A DNA stretch of 64,000 nt, taken from contig CAMPDV010000130.1 in the NCBI GenBank assembly GCA_946699065.1, forward strand, positions 434,001 through 498,000. Direction: 5' to 3'. Of the stretch, positions 35,581 to 47,640 are shown in pieces. Within the stretch, counting starts at the first letter, position 1. Each line of letters opens with the position of its first letter. This stretch comes from Loxodes magnus (lineage: Eukaryota > Ciliophora > Karyorelictea > Loxodida > Loxodidae). Below the pieces are notes generated by a model. The model was given only the letters and a program-made list of their open reading frames with translations, was not told where the DNA came from and did no database searches. A program made the position numbers and the translations under genes.

Positions 35581-35790
35581 ACATTACCTTAAAATACTTC
35601 CATATTTCCTGCAGTACCAACATTACTTTTTATTCTTTACAATAGTAGTTTTTGCTGGTTATAGATTCGGTTCCACATCCATAGGATTATTTGTTGTTGT
35701 ATTTTTAAAAATAAACTTTCAGTCAATTCCGATAATTGTTTGAATTTGGATTCTATTTGTCCAATTCTCAAATTGACTGGTTGAAAATTT
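35581..35790 (-). pseudogene. Gag-like fragment with zinc knuckle
   Basis: The knuckle CWYCRKYGSILRQC is at 35581-35622 (CX2CX4SX4C). Its C-terminal neighbour KFQQKQE matches the copy at 1556 (RFQQK). About 200 bases of upstream ORF remain. Overlapping plus-strand frames at 35330-35572 are antisense or unrelated and not supported. Confidence 0.5.
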
Positions 35791-35824
35791 TCGTTTTTTA
35801 GTATTTAGGCGTTTGATATTAGGT

Positions 35825-38800
35825 ATGCGATTTTTCATTCTTGTTCTTAATCAAGGCTTTTCAAGCCAACTTGCTAATTTCTATGTCATCACATTTGCAA
35901 TTTCGAATCTAAGCTCAAATTATCCAAACGGACAAATAAATAACCCTTTTACTTCATTATCTCAAACACTATACAATTTACCTGAAGGACCAGAAGCTTA
36001 AATTTGAATATCTCCACGTAATCACACTCTATAATACCTAGGATAGACACTTGTGATGATTGTTATGCTAGTGAGATTTTAAGAGTGAGTGAATTAAATA
36101 AAAATCTAATGAAAATTATAATTTAAGCATTTGATTGCTAAAATAACGAGGAGTATAGAGCAATGTGTTTTAACTCATAAGACTAAGCGTTTTTACTTGT
36201 AAAGAATCCTAATTTACATCTAAGTTTAAATAAGACTCTCTTAAATTAAAGCACCTAACTAGTAGCGGACATAGCTTGTATAAAGAATGTGATGCTAACT
36301 AATGCACCTCCAATATATTCATTAAAGCTTAAAAAGCTTCTCTAGACCTTTATGAAGTAACAATACAAGGCTTTATTATGGATTCTTCAAATTATATATC
36401 AATTACCTCTGGAGTAGCTAGATTTACTAATTTTACTTTGCTAAATATTTTCATTTCATCAAGAGCTATAATTACAAAAGATGCTACTATTGATATTATA
36501 AAATCCTTTTTTATTGGAAATTAAGGAACAATTTTTAACAGTATGCAGATTATTTTATATGTTACCTAATCTTAATTTCTTTATACTAAGCATTTAAAGT
36601 AGCTGTATAAATTACGATCAGTCAAGTTTGCTTGTTTCAAATTCCATCTTTATATCCAACCATGCAGACGATAAAGGTGGCGCATTTTATGTAATTAACT
36701 CAAATTCGTGTTTTAAAGATTCTATTTTTATTAGCATTTCTGCTTTAACTTGGGGAGGAATTTTAAAGTTCATAGGAGATTCAAATTATACAATTCAAAA
36801 TTGCTCTTTTATAAAAAATAAAGGTAATTCGGGTAAAACATTCGACTTAGTTATTGATACAGTTTTTTTAATTAGCTATTGTATTTTCTAAGAAACGAAG
36901 GATAATATGCTAGTCAATGTCCTTTTATGGAGTAACTATCTATTAAATTTCAAACTCCACTTTCATTTCTAACAAAGTATATTCGAGTGGAGGGGTTATT
37001 TGATTTAAGTACAGTACTGTAAACAATTTGTCAAACTTAGCATTTATCCAAAATTCTAGATTGTGAAAGGGAGGCGCTCTTTACGTATCATCTTAAACTC
37101 TTATAGACTCAATAGAAGAATCAATTTTTTGGAAAATAATGCTGAAGATGAAGTAGCAGAGAACATGCAAGATGTGTCAATTGTTTATTCACTAAAAAAT
37201 AGCTATTTTAGTAATAATAACTCTACAGCTGGAAGAGCTACACGTTTATATGATTAAGCGATGAACTCAGTAGATGAGTAGATGATAAAAGGATAATTTT
37301 AAATTGTACTTTTATTAGCAATAAGCTACTAACGGAGGCACTTTTATTTTTCCAAAAGGCTTTGTTGAAATTTAGTCTATAGAAGTTAGAATCAGTTAAG
37401 CTATTTATGCTGGAATTCTAAAGGCAGAGTTATCTAAAATAAATATAATAAATTCGACCTTCATAAGCAGCAAATCTACAGAAGGAGGTATATTCCATAT
37501 AAAATTTGCTCAACTAAGCACATTTTAAATTGTATTTAGATAAAGTGAAGCATCTAGTAAGGAAGGAGTGAGTTTGCTGGAGACTTCTAGCAGATTGATA
37601 GAACAAAAATAGTGATTTCAGAGAAAATTTAGCAAATGAAGGGTCTTTTATATACATTTAGGAATCTTAATTTATAATAGAAAATTGTAAGGATTTCAAT
37701 AATAACACAACATCAACTGGCGCAAATTACATGCAGACTTCATTCTCCTAGAAGGGAAGTGAATTATAAAGAGTTTAGATATTCGATAATGAAGCTTATA
37801 TTCCAAAAATTTTTCTTTATAAAAGTAAATTAATAATGAAGAAAGCAGCTATTAGTAGCAACAAAGCTAAAGCACTTATTTAAGGCATTTAAGTGAGAGA
37901 CTCAAAGGTTAAGATTTATTTTTCAGTGTTTAATCTAAAGTTTGAAAGAAGAATTTTTTATTATATGAGATTTCAAGGTAAAATCGAGATAAATAACTCT
38001 AGGCTTGAAAATGGAAAGTGAGATTAAGGAAATTCTATGCACTTAATTAAGTCTGAATTAATTTTAAATGAAGTATAGTTTGAAAAAATGACAAGCGAAT
38101 TAGGCAGTGTAATTTAAGCATTCTCTTCTAAAGTAAGAATCCAAAATTCAAAATTTAATAGGATTACTTCCAATTAGTTTTAGGAATCTATAGTTTACCT
38201 CAAAATCTCTGAAGTGGTGACAGAAAAATGCTCTTTCAGTAATTACTTGAATACAGCTATTTCTCAAGAAGCAAGCTCTTTAGTTATAAGTTTGCCAAAT
38301 TTTACAAGAGGAATAAGTAAAGACTTTTATTAATCTGCAATTTATTCACTTAACTCTTATATGAGGATGATAAGCTGCATATGTTCAAAGAAGTAAACTT
38401 AATCAGGTTGATTCTTTGGTATTATAAATAAAAGACCTGAGAAAGAGAATGTATTTATAGGAAATTTTTTCGAATATTGTGATACTTAAGAAAATGGAGG
38501 AGTTGACTACTGCTTAAATGGCTAAGATAAGATTTGAAGGAAATAGATTTAAAAATAATAAAATAGAAGATAATAAATAGTAGGTTTCAAAATGAGGAGC
38601 TTTAAGACTTAGGTAGGATAATATTTGATTTTTGAATATTTAATTGAAAATAACTATTTTATGAACAGCTTAATAATGACTGAAATAAGTGAAGGAGGAG
38701 CTATTTTATTATAGGGATCATTAATTAATCTATATTCCCAATATTTGAAGTAAAGAAATTTGTACTTTGCTTTAGAATAATAAAGCTTATTATGGAATAA

Positions 38801-41537
38801 TTTAGCTTGTTTGGCTATAAATATAGTAATAATCAACTACTGATATTCTTCACTGTTACGATAATATTTCTAACAGAAAAAGTTCTTACTTATATTCCAG
38901 GTTTTCCAGTTTTTTAGTTCCAAATTTATATAGCTGATATATATAGATAGATTCTAAAAAGTGATTTTACTTCTATTATTCAAGTTTTTTCAAATGATGC
39001 TCAACTAACAGGAAAAACAATATTTTAAGCTAATCTTTGAGCTTTCGATATTTAAGATATTGTCATAAAAGTAAAGCCTGGAAATTTAGTTCATGTATAG
39101 TTAGAATTAAATGTAATGGACTTATCAATCTATTTTATAACCAAAATATGACTAATAAAATGTAAATACAACTCACTATTTAACCATGCTTACTAGGATA
39201 AATCTTCATATATGGAAATTTATGTCAAAACTGTTTATATGGATAATATTCGTTGAATTAAATGGATTTATCTTGTTAAGAAGGCATGCGAGGAACAAAA
39301 TGTTATAGTGCTAATTTAATTGCTCCAGATTAAGGTAACTGAAGAGAATCTTTCAACTCAGATATTATTCTTAAGTGTCCTAATTAAGAAGTATGTTTAG
39401 GTACCTTTGCAAATAAAAGTAACTTTAAGAATATTTTGCAAATTCTGAGGAAAAGGAAAGACAAAATCATTAAATGAAATAAATTAGAAAGGAAAATGCT
39501 AAAAAGGATATAAAGGAGTTTTATGTGATGTTTGTGATTAAAGAAAATTAAAAAAATGAATTTAATAAATGTGTATAGTGCTAAATTAAAAGATTTTCAT
39601 TTTTATTTGCCTTTCTTATCTTAATTGTTTATGTCTCTTATATATTGATCAAAGTGAATAAAACTTTGAAATAATAATAAGGTTCTTATTTTGGTGCTTA
39701 TTTCAAAATACTAACGAACCACATGCAATATTTCCTTCTTATTAAAAGTTTTAAATTCGACTGGCCAGACTTCTTTACAACGTTCTTCAAATTTAACTAA
39801 GGATATCTCATTGCGACTTCTAGCAACTTAAATTTAGATTGCATATTAAGTAAAGAAGGAGATATAGTATTATAACGAAGTATCCAGCATTTTGCTACTT
39901 CCATTCCTTCTTTGATTTTTTACACTTTTGGCTTTATTTTCATGATTTTTATAAGAAGATGAAATTTTAACAAACCAGTAGCTATTAGTATAATGACAAT
40001 TTCATTCTTTCAATTTTATACTACTTGATTAAAACTATTTTTAACTCATTAAATTGCTACTTAATTTCGGAAAATACTTCCGTATTAAATTCCTATACTA
40101 GTATCACATGCTGATAGGGATCTCATAGAAGACTTGTTTTGCTTTTTTTCTTTGACAGGCTTTTTATTTTAAGGAATTTTAGTTCCTTTCTTTGTGATTT
40201 TATACCTTTATAGAAATAAAAAAAATAAAATTATTTAAAGACATAAAATAAAATCCAAGTTTGAGCTTTCAACAAATGGGTATAAAGAGAAATTCTATTA
40301 CTGAGAGTTCTTTAAGATGTACTAGAAGCAAGCTATCTTTTCTATTCTAGTATTTTTGTAGAGCAATTCGACAATTTTTTAATTTTAGTGTCTTATTTTA
40401 ATAATGATAATTAGTGTGTCTTGCTAATTAAAAGTTGAACCTTATATTAAGAAAGAACTAAATATCCTAGAAGGGAATTGTTTACCAATTTCATTTTTCA
40501 TTCTGTACATTGGAATCTATTTTAACTCTGAAGATAGAAAATTATTTATAGATTATGCTTTTCCATATTGCTGGTTATAGCAAATGGATAAATCCATATA
40601 TTTTGGTTTAGATAAATAATATTAGAGATTGAATACTCAGTATATAATAAAACTCTTAAGGAAATATTTTAGTTTATACCTTTCTAATAGAAAAGTTAAT
40701 ATACTGAAGACTAATTTAAAATGGAAAGAAATAGATGAAATCTCAATAATTGGAGAAAAATAAATTAATTTAGAAAATTAAAACTAAAATATTTAGGCTT
40801 TTTAGCATACCTATTTAAATAGATTCAGACTTTGAAGAAGAGTAGATAAGCTATTTGTTTCTATAATAAGCATAGTAAAAATTCTTTTTCAACTTTTTGA
40901 AAATAAACATATAAATCTGTACTTAAGTAAATAAAATTATCTCTTCTTAAAGATTTTAATTTAAGAGATCTTTATATAGTTAATTGTTGCAGTTTCGTTA
41001 GTCATAAAGAAAATACTGAAATAATCGAACTAAAATTTTTGTATAAGAATATGATTAGTTTAAAGTTCTATTATAATTATACGAGAATGAATAAGAAAAC
41101 GTTATAAATGCTTAATTTAAAAATACTTCTAAAGAATATAAAATTGAAAATTGTTGTAAAGAAAAGACTAACAATTCTCAAAATAGATCTAAAAAATAAA
41201 AATTAAAGAAAGCAAATATAAGTAGAAAGAATAGTAATTAAGAATAAAAATCAACGTCTCTTTAAATATAAAAAAATATAAAATGAAGAAACTAATGAGG
41301 ATTAAATGTGGTAAGTTAGCCAAATTTAAACTTCAAACATTCAAACTTCTTGCTTGAAAAAAAGAAAAATCTACTAACAGTTTATTTGAAGAAGAGGAAA
41401 AATAAAATGATGCTGTAAACACTAGAGAAGAAGATTTAGCATAAGAAAAATTGAAGATTGAATGGAAGAATTAGCCTAATTATGTTCAAATTCCATCATT
41501 TAATTCTTTTACAAATACCTTTGTAGATAAAAAATGA
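35825..41537 (+). CDS. Beta-helix (Pmp-like) multi-pass membrane protein, frames interrupted
   Basis: A large gene of a type common in ciliates: a secreted right-handed beta-helix followed by membrane segments. The proposed start is MRFFILVLN at 35825. Between about 36600 and 38700, parallel-beta-helix repeats recur, with motifs such as NHADDKGGAFYV, KGGALYV and SEGGAILL. Near 39500 a Cys-rich CQKGYKGVLCDVC is followed by KCVQC. From about 39555 several long hydrophobic segments lead to an acidic tail ending FTNTFVDKK and TGA (41535-41537). The plausible frame changes near 36050, 36190, 36560, 37060, 37620, 39553 and 41000. Some changes coincide with 24-30 base GT...AG stretches that could be short introns; others suggest decay. 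Its role is unknown. Confidence 0.5.
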
Positions 41538-41940
41538 TTAATTATTAATTTTAAACTCTTACTTTATAAAATCGATTTAAATACTTGAACTTAAAAATTA
41601 AAAACTTCTTTACTTTGTCAGATAATATTTTTATTTACTTTTTTAATTTTTAAAAATATAAAATAAATTTAATTGGAAAGATATTATTTAATTACCTAAT
41701 TAATATTTTTACATATGCAATAAATAATTTTATATAAAATATCAATAAAATAAAATCTACTTAAATAACATCTTTAATTAAAATTTTATTTTAGACATTC
41801 TACCAAATTTTTTTCACATTATTAAGTACTTTAAATTTTTTGGCTTGAAAATTATTTTTAGTATATAAATATAAAAAATTAATAGTGTTGGAAATTATTT
41901 ATTTAGGCACTAAAAATATTTAAGTTAAATAATAAAAATG
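41538..41940. other. AT-rich spacer
   Basis: This is AT-rich sequence between the Pmp-like gene and a short element. There is no supported feature. Confidence 0.4.
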
Positions 41941-41945
41941 ATTAT

Positions 41946-42340
41946 AGAGCGCGTAGCACCTCATTGGCGCGCAGCTCTTCCAATATTAATATTTAATATT
42001 AAGAAATGTTCTAATGCTCCTTGTTAAAATTTTAGAGATCCGATGAGTCATGTCAGCTTCTCCAAATGGGGAATTTTCTTATTAAAAATTATTCTAAAAT
42101 CTTGAGTCAAATGCTTCAGTCTTCTTGAATAAGGTCCAAATAAGAGATAGTTATTAAGTCGGTAATTAGAAGGCTCGTCAGTCAACTTTCATACTGCTAG
42201 AGAGAACCCTCGGCGTAAGTTAGGTATGTCTCAACGGAGCTTATCCAACCTTTCCAGCTAATGCGAGATTACTCGCAATGCAGTATACATGCACCAGATT
42301 ACCTACTATTTTGGCTGACGCGGCCGACGTCCATTTTATA
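41946..42340 (-). mobile_element. Short element with 3' hairpin (head type 3)
   Basis: Read on the minus strand it starts GC-rich near 42340 with GTAGGTAATCTGGTGCA. It has an AGGGTTCTCTCTAGC core and ends in the hairpin 41946-41978 with the tail CTCTATAATCATTTTT. The head matches the insertion at 53571-54100 (same GTAGGTAATCTGGTGCA and AGGGTACTCTCTATC). The 3' hairpin is shared with heads of other types. It is probably a SINE-like element. Confidence 0.6.
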
Positions 42341-42374
42341 TAATTTAATAAAATATTTAAATTTATTAATTAAA

Positions 42375-42611
42375 TTAATGTGTTAAAGAAAGATCGTCTA
42401 CTTAAAAGCTTCCTACTTCCCTATCCAACCAATAGGAACTTAATCTCTAGGTGGTCTTCTCCTCCCTACACTGTCAAGTTTTCGGAATGGTTATCTCTTC
42501 ATATAGTTTGCTTTCTTCTTATAAATTTCCCCATTCCTGGTTGGGTAAAATTAGGTTAAGTCATTCCATATTTTCTATTAAATCTTCTTTCTCTTCCAGC
42601 ATCGTCTCCAT
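42375..42611 (-). CDS. Hypothetical acidic ORF, 78 aa
   Basis: In a GC-richer patch, the minus strand from the ATG at 42611 reads METMLEEKEDLIENMEWLN. A Glu/Leu/Trp-rich helix-like protein follows, ending LDREVGSFQVDDLSLTH at TAA (42375). In-frame reassigned codons are few. It could be a fragment of an element ORF, but no second copy was seen. The plus-strand frame over the same bases is much less protein-like. Confidence 0.45.
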
Positions 42612-43028
42612 AGGTGGTCTGTTCTCCTGCAGATGTAACAATTTAAATTTATAATTATTAATTATTAATTTATAAATATAATTATACTTTATTTAGAAAT
42701 TTAATATTCAAATAATACCATATTTTAACATTTATTTGTTTTATATTCTTTGATATCAAATATTCTTTTAATTTAACTTAAAATATTAATTATTTTTGAT
42801 TGCTGAAATTAGGAAAAAATGAAAATTTATATAAATCTTTAAAAAAATTATAATTATTTTTGTCTTTTTTTCATACAATACTTCATAAAATTAAATCGTA
42901 ATTTTTTTGATATTTTTCTAGATTTTTATGCAAAAAGATTTTCTTCAATGTTATAAAATGATAATATGATGAAAATATAAATGAAGTATTTAATAAGCCT
43001 GTTTAGATATAAAATTATTTTAAATATT

Positions 43029-43595
43029 TTAGTAATATTTTTTCTCGTTAATTTTATCTATTATCAATTCTAAACCTTTAATGAGATTTTTTCCTTAATT
43101 GTTACTCTCTAATAAAATTCTATTCTAAACATGTCCTCATTTTATTTACTAAATATCCAAAGAATTTTCCTATAAATCTATTTTATTCAAAAATAGAAGG
43201 ATAGGTATACTTCCGTCTTATTTGCTCAAAAATTTGTTAAGCTATTAAAACTCTTAAGAAACACTCATATCGTAAACATATACTCATGCATCAGTTTTAG
43301 CCAAGCTTGAAAATTCTATTTACATTTCTTTTAAATCTAAAATTTTATCTTTAAAAGTCATTTCTGTTTGCTCTATTTTTGATGTTTACTAAACTTCTTT
43401 CTTCATAATTCCATTTTTAAGGTAATAAATAAGACTTGACTTTCCTGACCTTTTGGGCCCAGTAAATGCAATAGTAATCAAATTACTTTCCTAATAATCT
43501 CCAAAAGAGGAAACTAAACTTTTTTATTCATTCAACTATTTCCTAGCCTAATAATCACTCTCTTACTTTTACATTTCACAGCATAAAGCACCCAT
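43029..43595 (-). CDS. Arf/Arl-like small GTPase, copy 5
   Basis: A 188-residue member in the single-copy region, starting MGALCCEM with adjacent cysteines. It has a longer N-terminal extension before the P-loop GPKRSGKSS. Then come LDLKEMQIE in place of switch II, DAWVYVYDMS (TGA as Trp), FLNKID and SNNQGKNLIKGLELI, where the usual Trp-Leu is lost. A TAA codon encodes the Gln where relatives have Lys in SNNKG. It ends at TAA 43029-43031. It is divergent from copy 6 (44653), about 1 kb away. Confidence 0.82.
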
Positions 43596-43599
43596 ATAA

Positions 43600-44650
43600 T
43601 TTTAAATATATAAATAAGTAATAAACAAAGAAATAATTCTTAAAATATAAATAGTATTAAATTTATAAAAATAGGGAATAAAAAATATTAAATTAAAGTA
43701 AAGATAAATTTAGTAAATTTCTATTTTTAGATTTATTAAATTTTTAACTACTTAAGTGGATCCTTAAATGTTATACTTTTAATTAATTAAATATTATAAA
43801 AAGTATTATAAGAAAGTAATTTATTTAAGTATATTAAAAATAACTTAACTAATTTAAATATTTTATATTATTAGAAAGCTTAAGATATAAGAATAAATAG
43901 ATTAGAAATTATCAATTTTTTAAAAGAATTAAAAGAAAAATTCAATACCTTAGAAAAAAAATTAATACCGCTTCGAAAAAGTAAGCTTCGATATATTTAA
44001 TAAATAATTTATAAAGTTTAATTCTATTAAAATTTAGCTTTTTATTAATAAAACTTTATTGGATACAGTTTTTTCTTAATATTCTTTTATAACCTAAATA
44101 TTTATTTAAGTATAAATAATTAAAATCTTAGATAAAAAAATAAAATAATAGTTATTTATTAATTAATATTTATTACAGAACTAAAATTTGAGATTACAAG
44201 AGAAAAAAATTAAATAACTGATATATTTAGCATCATCAATTTATTTCTTTTTTAATTATTTTAGTCTTTTAATTTTTAATTTTTAGCATATAAATAAATT
44301 GTAAAATTTCAAATATTTTTAAATTTTAGAAATTCCTTTAATTTTTTCAAAACTTATATAAAATTTTTATTATTAATTAACATATTTTTTTAATAAGAAA
44401 AATTAAAAAAAGTATAAAATATGGGAGATTAAAAAAAAATTGAAGAAAGGATATTATAGAAAGTATCAGAGGTTAAATGATTTTTTTAATTATTCTTACA
44501 TGAAAAATCAAAATTTACAAAAAAATTAAATTTAATTAAAAGAAAAAAATTAAATTTTTTTTAATATAATTAGATTAAAAATAAAGCATAAAGATTAAAT
44601 AAAAAAGTATAAAATTAAAATTTTAACAAATTGCTATAAAAGTAAAAATA
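43600..44650. other. AT-rich intergenic interval between divergent GTPase genes
   Basis: This is about 1 kb of AT-rich DNA separating the starts of copies 5 and 6. It presumably holds both promoters, but no promoter motif can be singled out in such AT-rich sequence. Confidence 0.4.
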
Positions 44651-44652
44651 AA

Positions 44653-45243
44653 ATGGGGAATAATAAATGTTGTGGGAAATGCAACAAAAGCGAAGATTCT
44701 ATAAACTAATCTATTAAAATAAATAAAAGTAATAGATGTTTAGATCCAGATTAATAAAAATAAATTACAATAACTTTCACAGGTCCAAGAAATTCAGGAA
44801 AAACGAGCCTTATCTATTTTTTAAAAAAGAAATAATTTTAAAAAAAATATACGGAAACTAATCTAATAGAAAAGACTGTCATAGATTTCTAAAATTAAAA
44901 TTATGATATTAAAGAAGTGTAACTTCAGCATTAAATATGAAACAAAACTGATGCTTGGATTTATGTGATAGATTCAAATCAACCACTAGATATCTTATAA
45001 TTAAATGAATTTTTAAGTAAAGTAGATAAAAAAACTCCAGTTCTTATTTTTTTGAATAAATGCGACTTAAAAGAAATTTCTCTGGACAAAACACAAATAA
45101 TCTGAGGAAATATAGAAAGCTATTAAATATATAGTTGTAATAACAAGGGAGAAAATATTTTACTAGGTTTCGAATGGTTGACTAAAGAAATTTATTATTT
45201 AAAACTCAATAAGCATCTTGGATGAGATTTGCTTTATTTATAA
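44653..45243 (+). CDS. Arf/Arl-like small GTPase, copy 6
   Basis: At up to 196 residues this is the longest member, starting MGNNKCCGKCNK. The P-loop is GPRNSGKTS followed by LIYFLKK. Then come YDIKEVQLQ, DAWIYVIDSN, FLNKCD and CNNKGENILLGFEWL. Here the conserved Trp of DAW is TGG, while elsewhere in the same gene TGA is used at Trp-compatible positions. This is direct evidence that TGA and TGG are equivalent. I end it at TAA 45241-45243; an earlier in-frame TGA near 45222 is an alternative stop. Confidence 0.82.
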
Positions 45244-46264
45244 CTATTAAATTATGATAAACGTATAAAAGGTTAAAATATTTATTAATAAAATCAAATT
45301 CGATGAAATAACTACTCAACGTGAAAAAATATTAAAAATATTTTTTTAATAAAAAATATGATAAATGCTAAATCAATATTATTTAAAGCTATGTATATCA
45401 TCTAATAGCATTTCTTTAAATAGAATAAAATTATTTTTAATTTTAATTTTCAACAAAAAAGTTTTTATCAAACATAATATTTTAATTTAATTTAATATTC
45501 AACAAAGTTTCTACTCTAATCTTAATTTATTAAAATTTTAATAAGAACAAAAATTTAGTAAATATAGTAAATTTCAATATATTTTTCTATATTATTTTTA
45601 ATAATTTTATTTTTATTATCTTAATAATAGTTTCATTAAAAAAGGTATTTAATTAAAAATATTTATAAGGCAAATATTTATAAAATGTTTAGAACTATAA
45701 ATTTTATTTATTTAAAAATAAACTAAAATTAATAGATTAGATACATTTATAAAAAATATTTTAATTAAAAATATTAAGTTTATTATAAATTTAAGTAACA
45801 TTTAATTAGAATATTAAAAAATACTAGCTTTCTTTTGTCGTTTTTATTAATTTATTAACAATTTTTAACTAAAAATTTTAATTTTTCTAATTTTTCGTTT
45901 AATTTTCTTTAACATTTTCTCAAAATATTAACATACAATAAATGTTTTATTTATTACACTTCCAAACTCAACTCTTTCGAATGTATGTAAAACCAAATAG
46001 AAATTCAAATTTATATCTGTAGTATTTTCATTTAAATTTCATTAAATTAGAATAGTTTTTTTTATATATTTTAATACTTATATGAAAGATAAATTTTTTT
46101 AATGTAATAAACTTTAATCATATCTTTATTTAATTTACATTTATACCGATTTATATTTTAATTTTAAATAATTAAATGAAATTAATCTAATTATTGTTTA
46201 GAAGTCCTTTTTTATTTTTTTAATGATTTTTATATAAGTTAAATTTTATGATAAAAATTAAAAA
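45244..46264. other. AT-rich intergenic interval
   Basis: About 1 kb of A/T-rich sequence between two GTPase loci. I see no repeat, RNA or protein-like frame that I can support. Confidence 0.4.
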
Positions 46265-46630
46265 TCAAAAATAGTTATTTTGTGCCTCATTTTCTTTATT
46301 TTTAAATTGATTTACTAGCCAATCAAACCCTTCAAAAACTCCATCGCCTTTATTATTGCTTTCGTTAATATGAAATCTTATGTCTTTTTAGTTTTATAAC
46401 TGTCTTGGATCAAATGAAATACCTTTATTATCGTAATCACATTTGTTTAGAAAAATTAGCAAAGGTATTCTCTCGTCAATTGAATCCATAAAGTCATTCA
46501 ATTATTTCAAGTCTTCACATTCATTTTTATCTTATACATATACCCATCCATCAGTTTTTATTTCCTTTATAAATTTTAACAGTACTTCTTTAACATCCTT
46601 AATCTAAAATAAATTATATTTGCTATAATT
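46265..46630 (-). pseudogene. Arf-like GTPase, 5'-truncated copy
   Basis: The minus strand keeps the second half of the family. It reads IKDVKEVLLK in place of switch II, DGWVYVQDKN (TGG, with Ala changed to Gly), FLNKCD and ESNNKGDGVFEGFDWL, ending at TGA (46265-46267). Upstream, at 46630-46760, no P-loop or MG start could be found. It is either a truncated gene or a fragment whose first exon has been displaced. Confidence 0.7.
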
Positions 46631-46831
46631 TTAAATTTATTTTATTTATTAAATTCAAATAAACTAAATCTAAGGAATAACAGAACTCTCTCAATGAATA
46701 CTTATAAGAAGGAAAATCTTTCTTAATTGATAAAGCACCTTAAGATAAATTTTAATATAATCAGGTATTTTTTGTGTAATCAATCCATTAAAGAAAATCA
46801 AATATACAATTAAAAATAACAAAGATTAAAG

Positions 46832-47143
46832 ATTGAAAAATCAGAGCAGATACTAGGAAAAATAGGGGAATAACTAAGTCTTTTATTCCTATCTATAGAA
46901 GATGCAAAAAATAGTATATAATCGTAAAATATTATAAAGCTTGATTAAGAAGAAAAGAATTAGAAACGAAAATTAGCAAAGCATGTAAAAAAATAAGGGC
47001 GCCTGTAACAAAGAACCAATAAAACGTAGATAGATAGAAGACAGAACAAGAGATATTGAAGAAGAAAATGATGAAGATATGGACTAATAAGAGAAGAATT
47101 TTTATTATCTGAAGACTTACTTGAAGAAATAGACATGTATTGA
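46832..47143 (+). CDS. Hypothetical ORF ending in an acidic tail
   Basis: The plus frame reads IEKSEQILGKIGEQLSLLFL, a basic stretch (KRKLAKHVKKQGR, then RYWRRKWWRYG with TGA as Trp), then REEFLLSEDLLEEIDMY before TGA (47141-47143). Its composition is protein-like but there is no clear start and no known family. It is followed 13 bases later by a hairpin of the short-element type, so it may belong to an element. Confidence 0.35.
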
Positions 47144-47155
47144 AACGTTTATTAA

Positions 47156-47188
47156 AGAGCTGCGCACCAACGAGGTGCTACGCGCTCT
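47156..47188 (+). repeat. 3' hairpin of a short element
   Basis: The best-preserved hairpin of the family: AGAGCTGCGCACC, loop AACGA, GGTGCTACGCGCTCT. AGAGC/GCTCT and GCACC/GGTGC pair. It is followed by the conserved tail ATAATCAAATTTATTTATTTA. The upstream part does not match head types 1-3 clearly. Confidence 0.7.
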
Positions 47189-47289
47189 ATAATCAAATTT
47201 ATTTATTTATTATAATCGAATAAGATTGATAAATAATTTAATTAAATCCTTCAAAGTTTTCAATTTTAGTTTTCTTAATTCAGATATCA

Positions 47290-47640
47290 AATAAAAAAAC
47301 TAAGAAAAAGCATTATTATAAGAAATTGTTTATAGTATCAATGATAAATGGGAAGTATAACAATGGACAAAGAAGAATAATAATAGAAGGAGCATAATAA
47401 AAGACCAATTTAAGTAAGCCCTACTAAATAAATTTAGAATATAAAAAATTAAATAAAAATAAATTTAGCAACTTTAATAATAATTTTAAGATGAAATAGA
47501 TTCAGCTGTAAACTATAAACAAGGATGACGGATTAGTGAAATTTTAAACCTTCTTTAGTTAAAGAGAAGACGTTTTCAAGATTATGAATTGTAAAGACAA
47601 ACTTTCGAAACTATTAGCCTCTTTTAATTTTAACTTTTTA
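47290..47640 (+). CDS. Hypothetical Gln-rich ORF
   Basis: One plus frame gives a coherent hydrophilic protein: SINDKWEVQQWTKKN, then KDQFKQALLNKF, a Gln-rich run, and GWRISEILNLLQLKRRRF. Another frame opens with an ATG and also looks partly protein-like. A GTAAG...TTTAG stretch of 24 bases near 47407 could be an intron but would not change frame. There is no known family. Confidence 0.3.
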
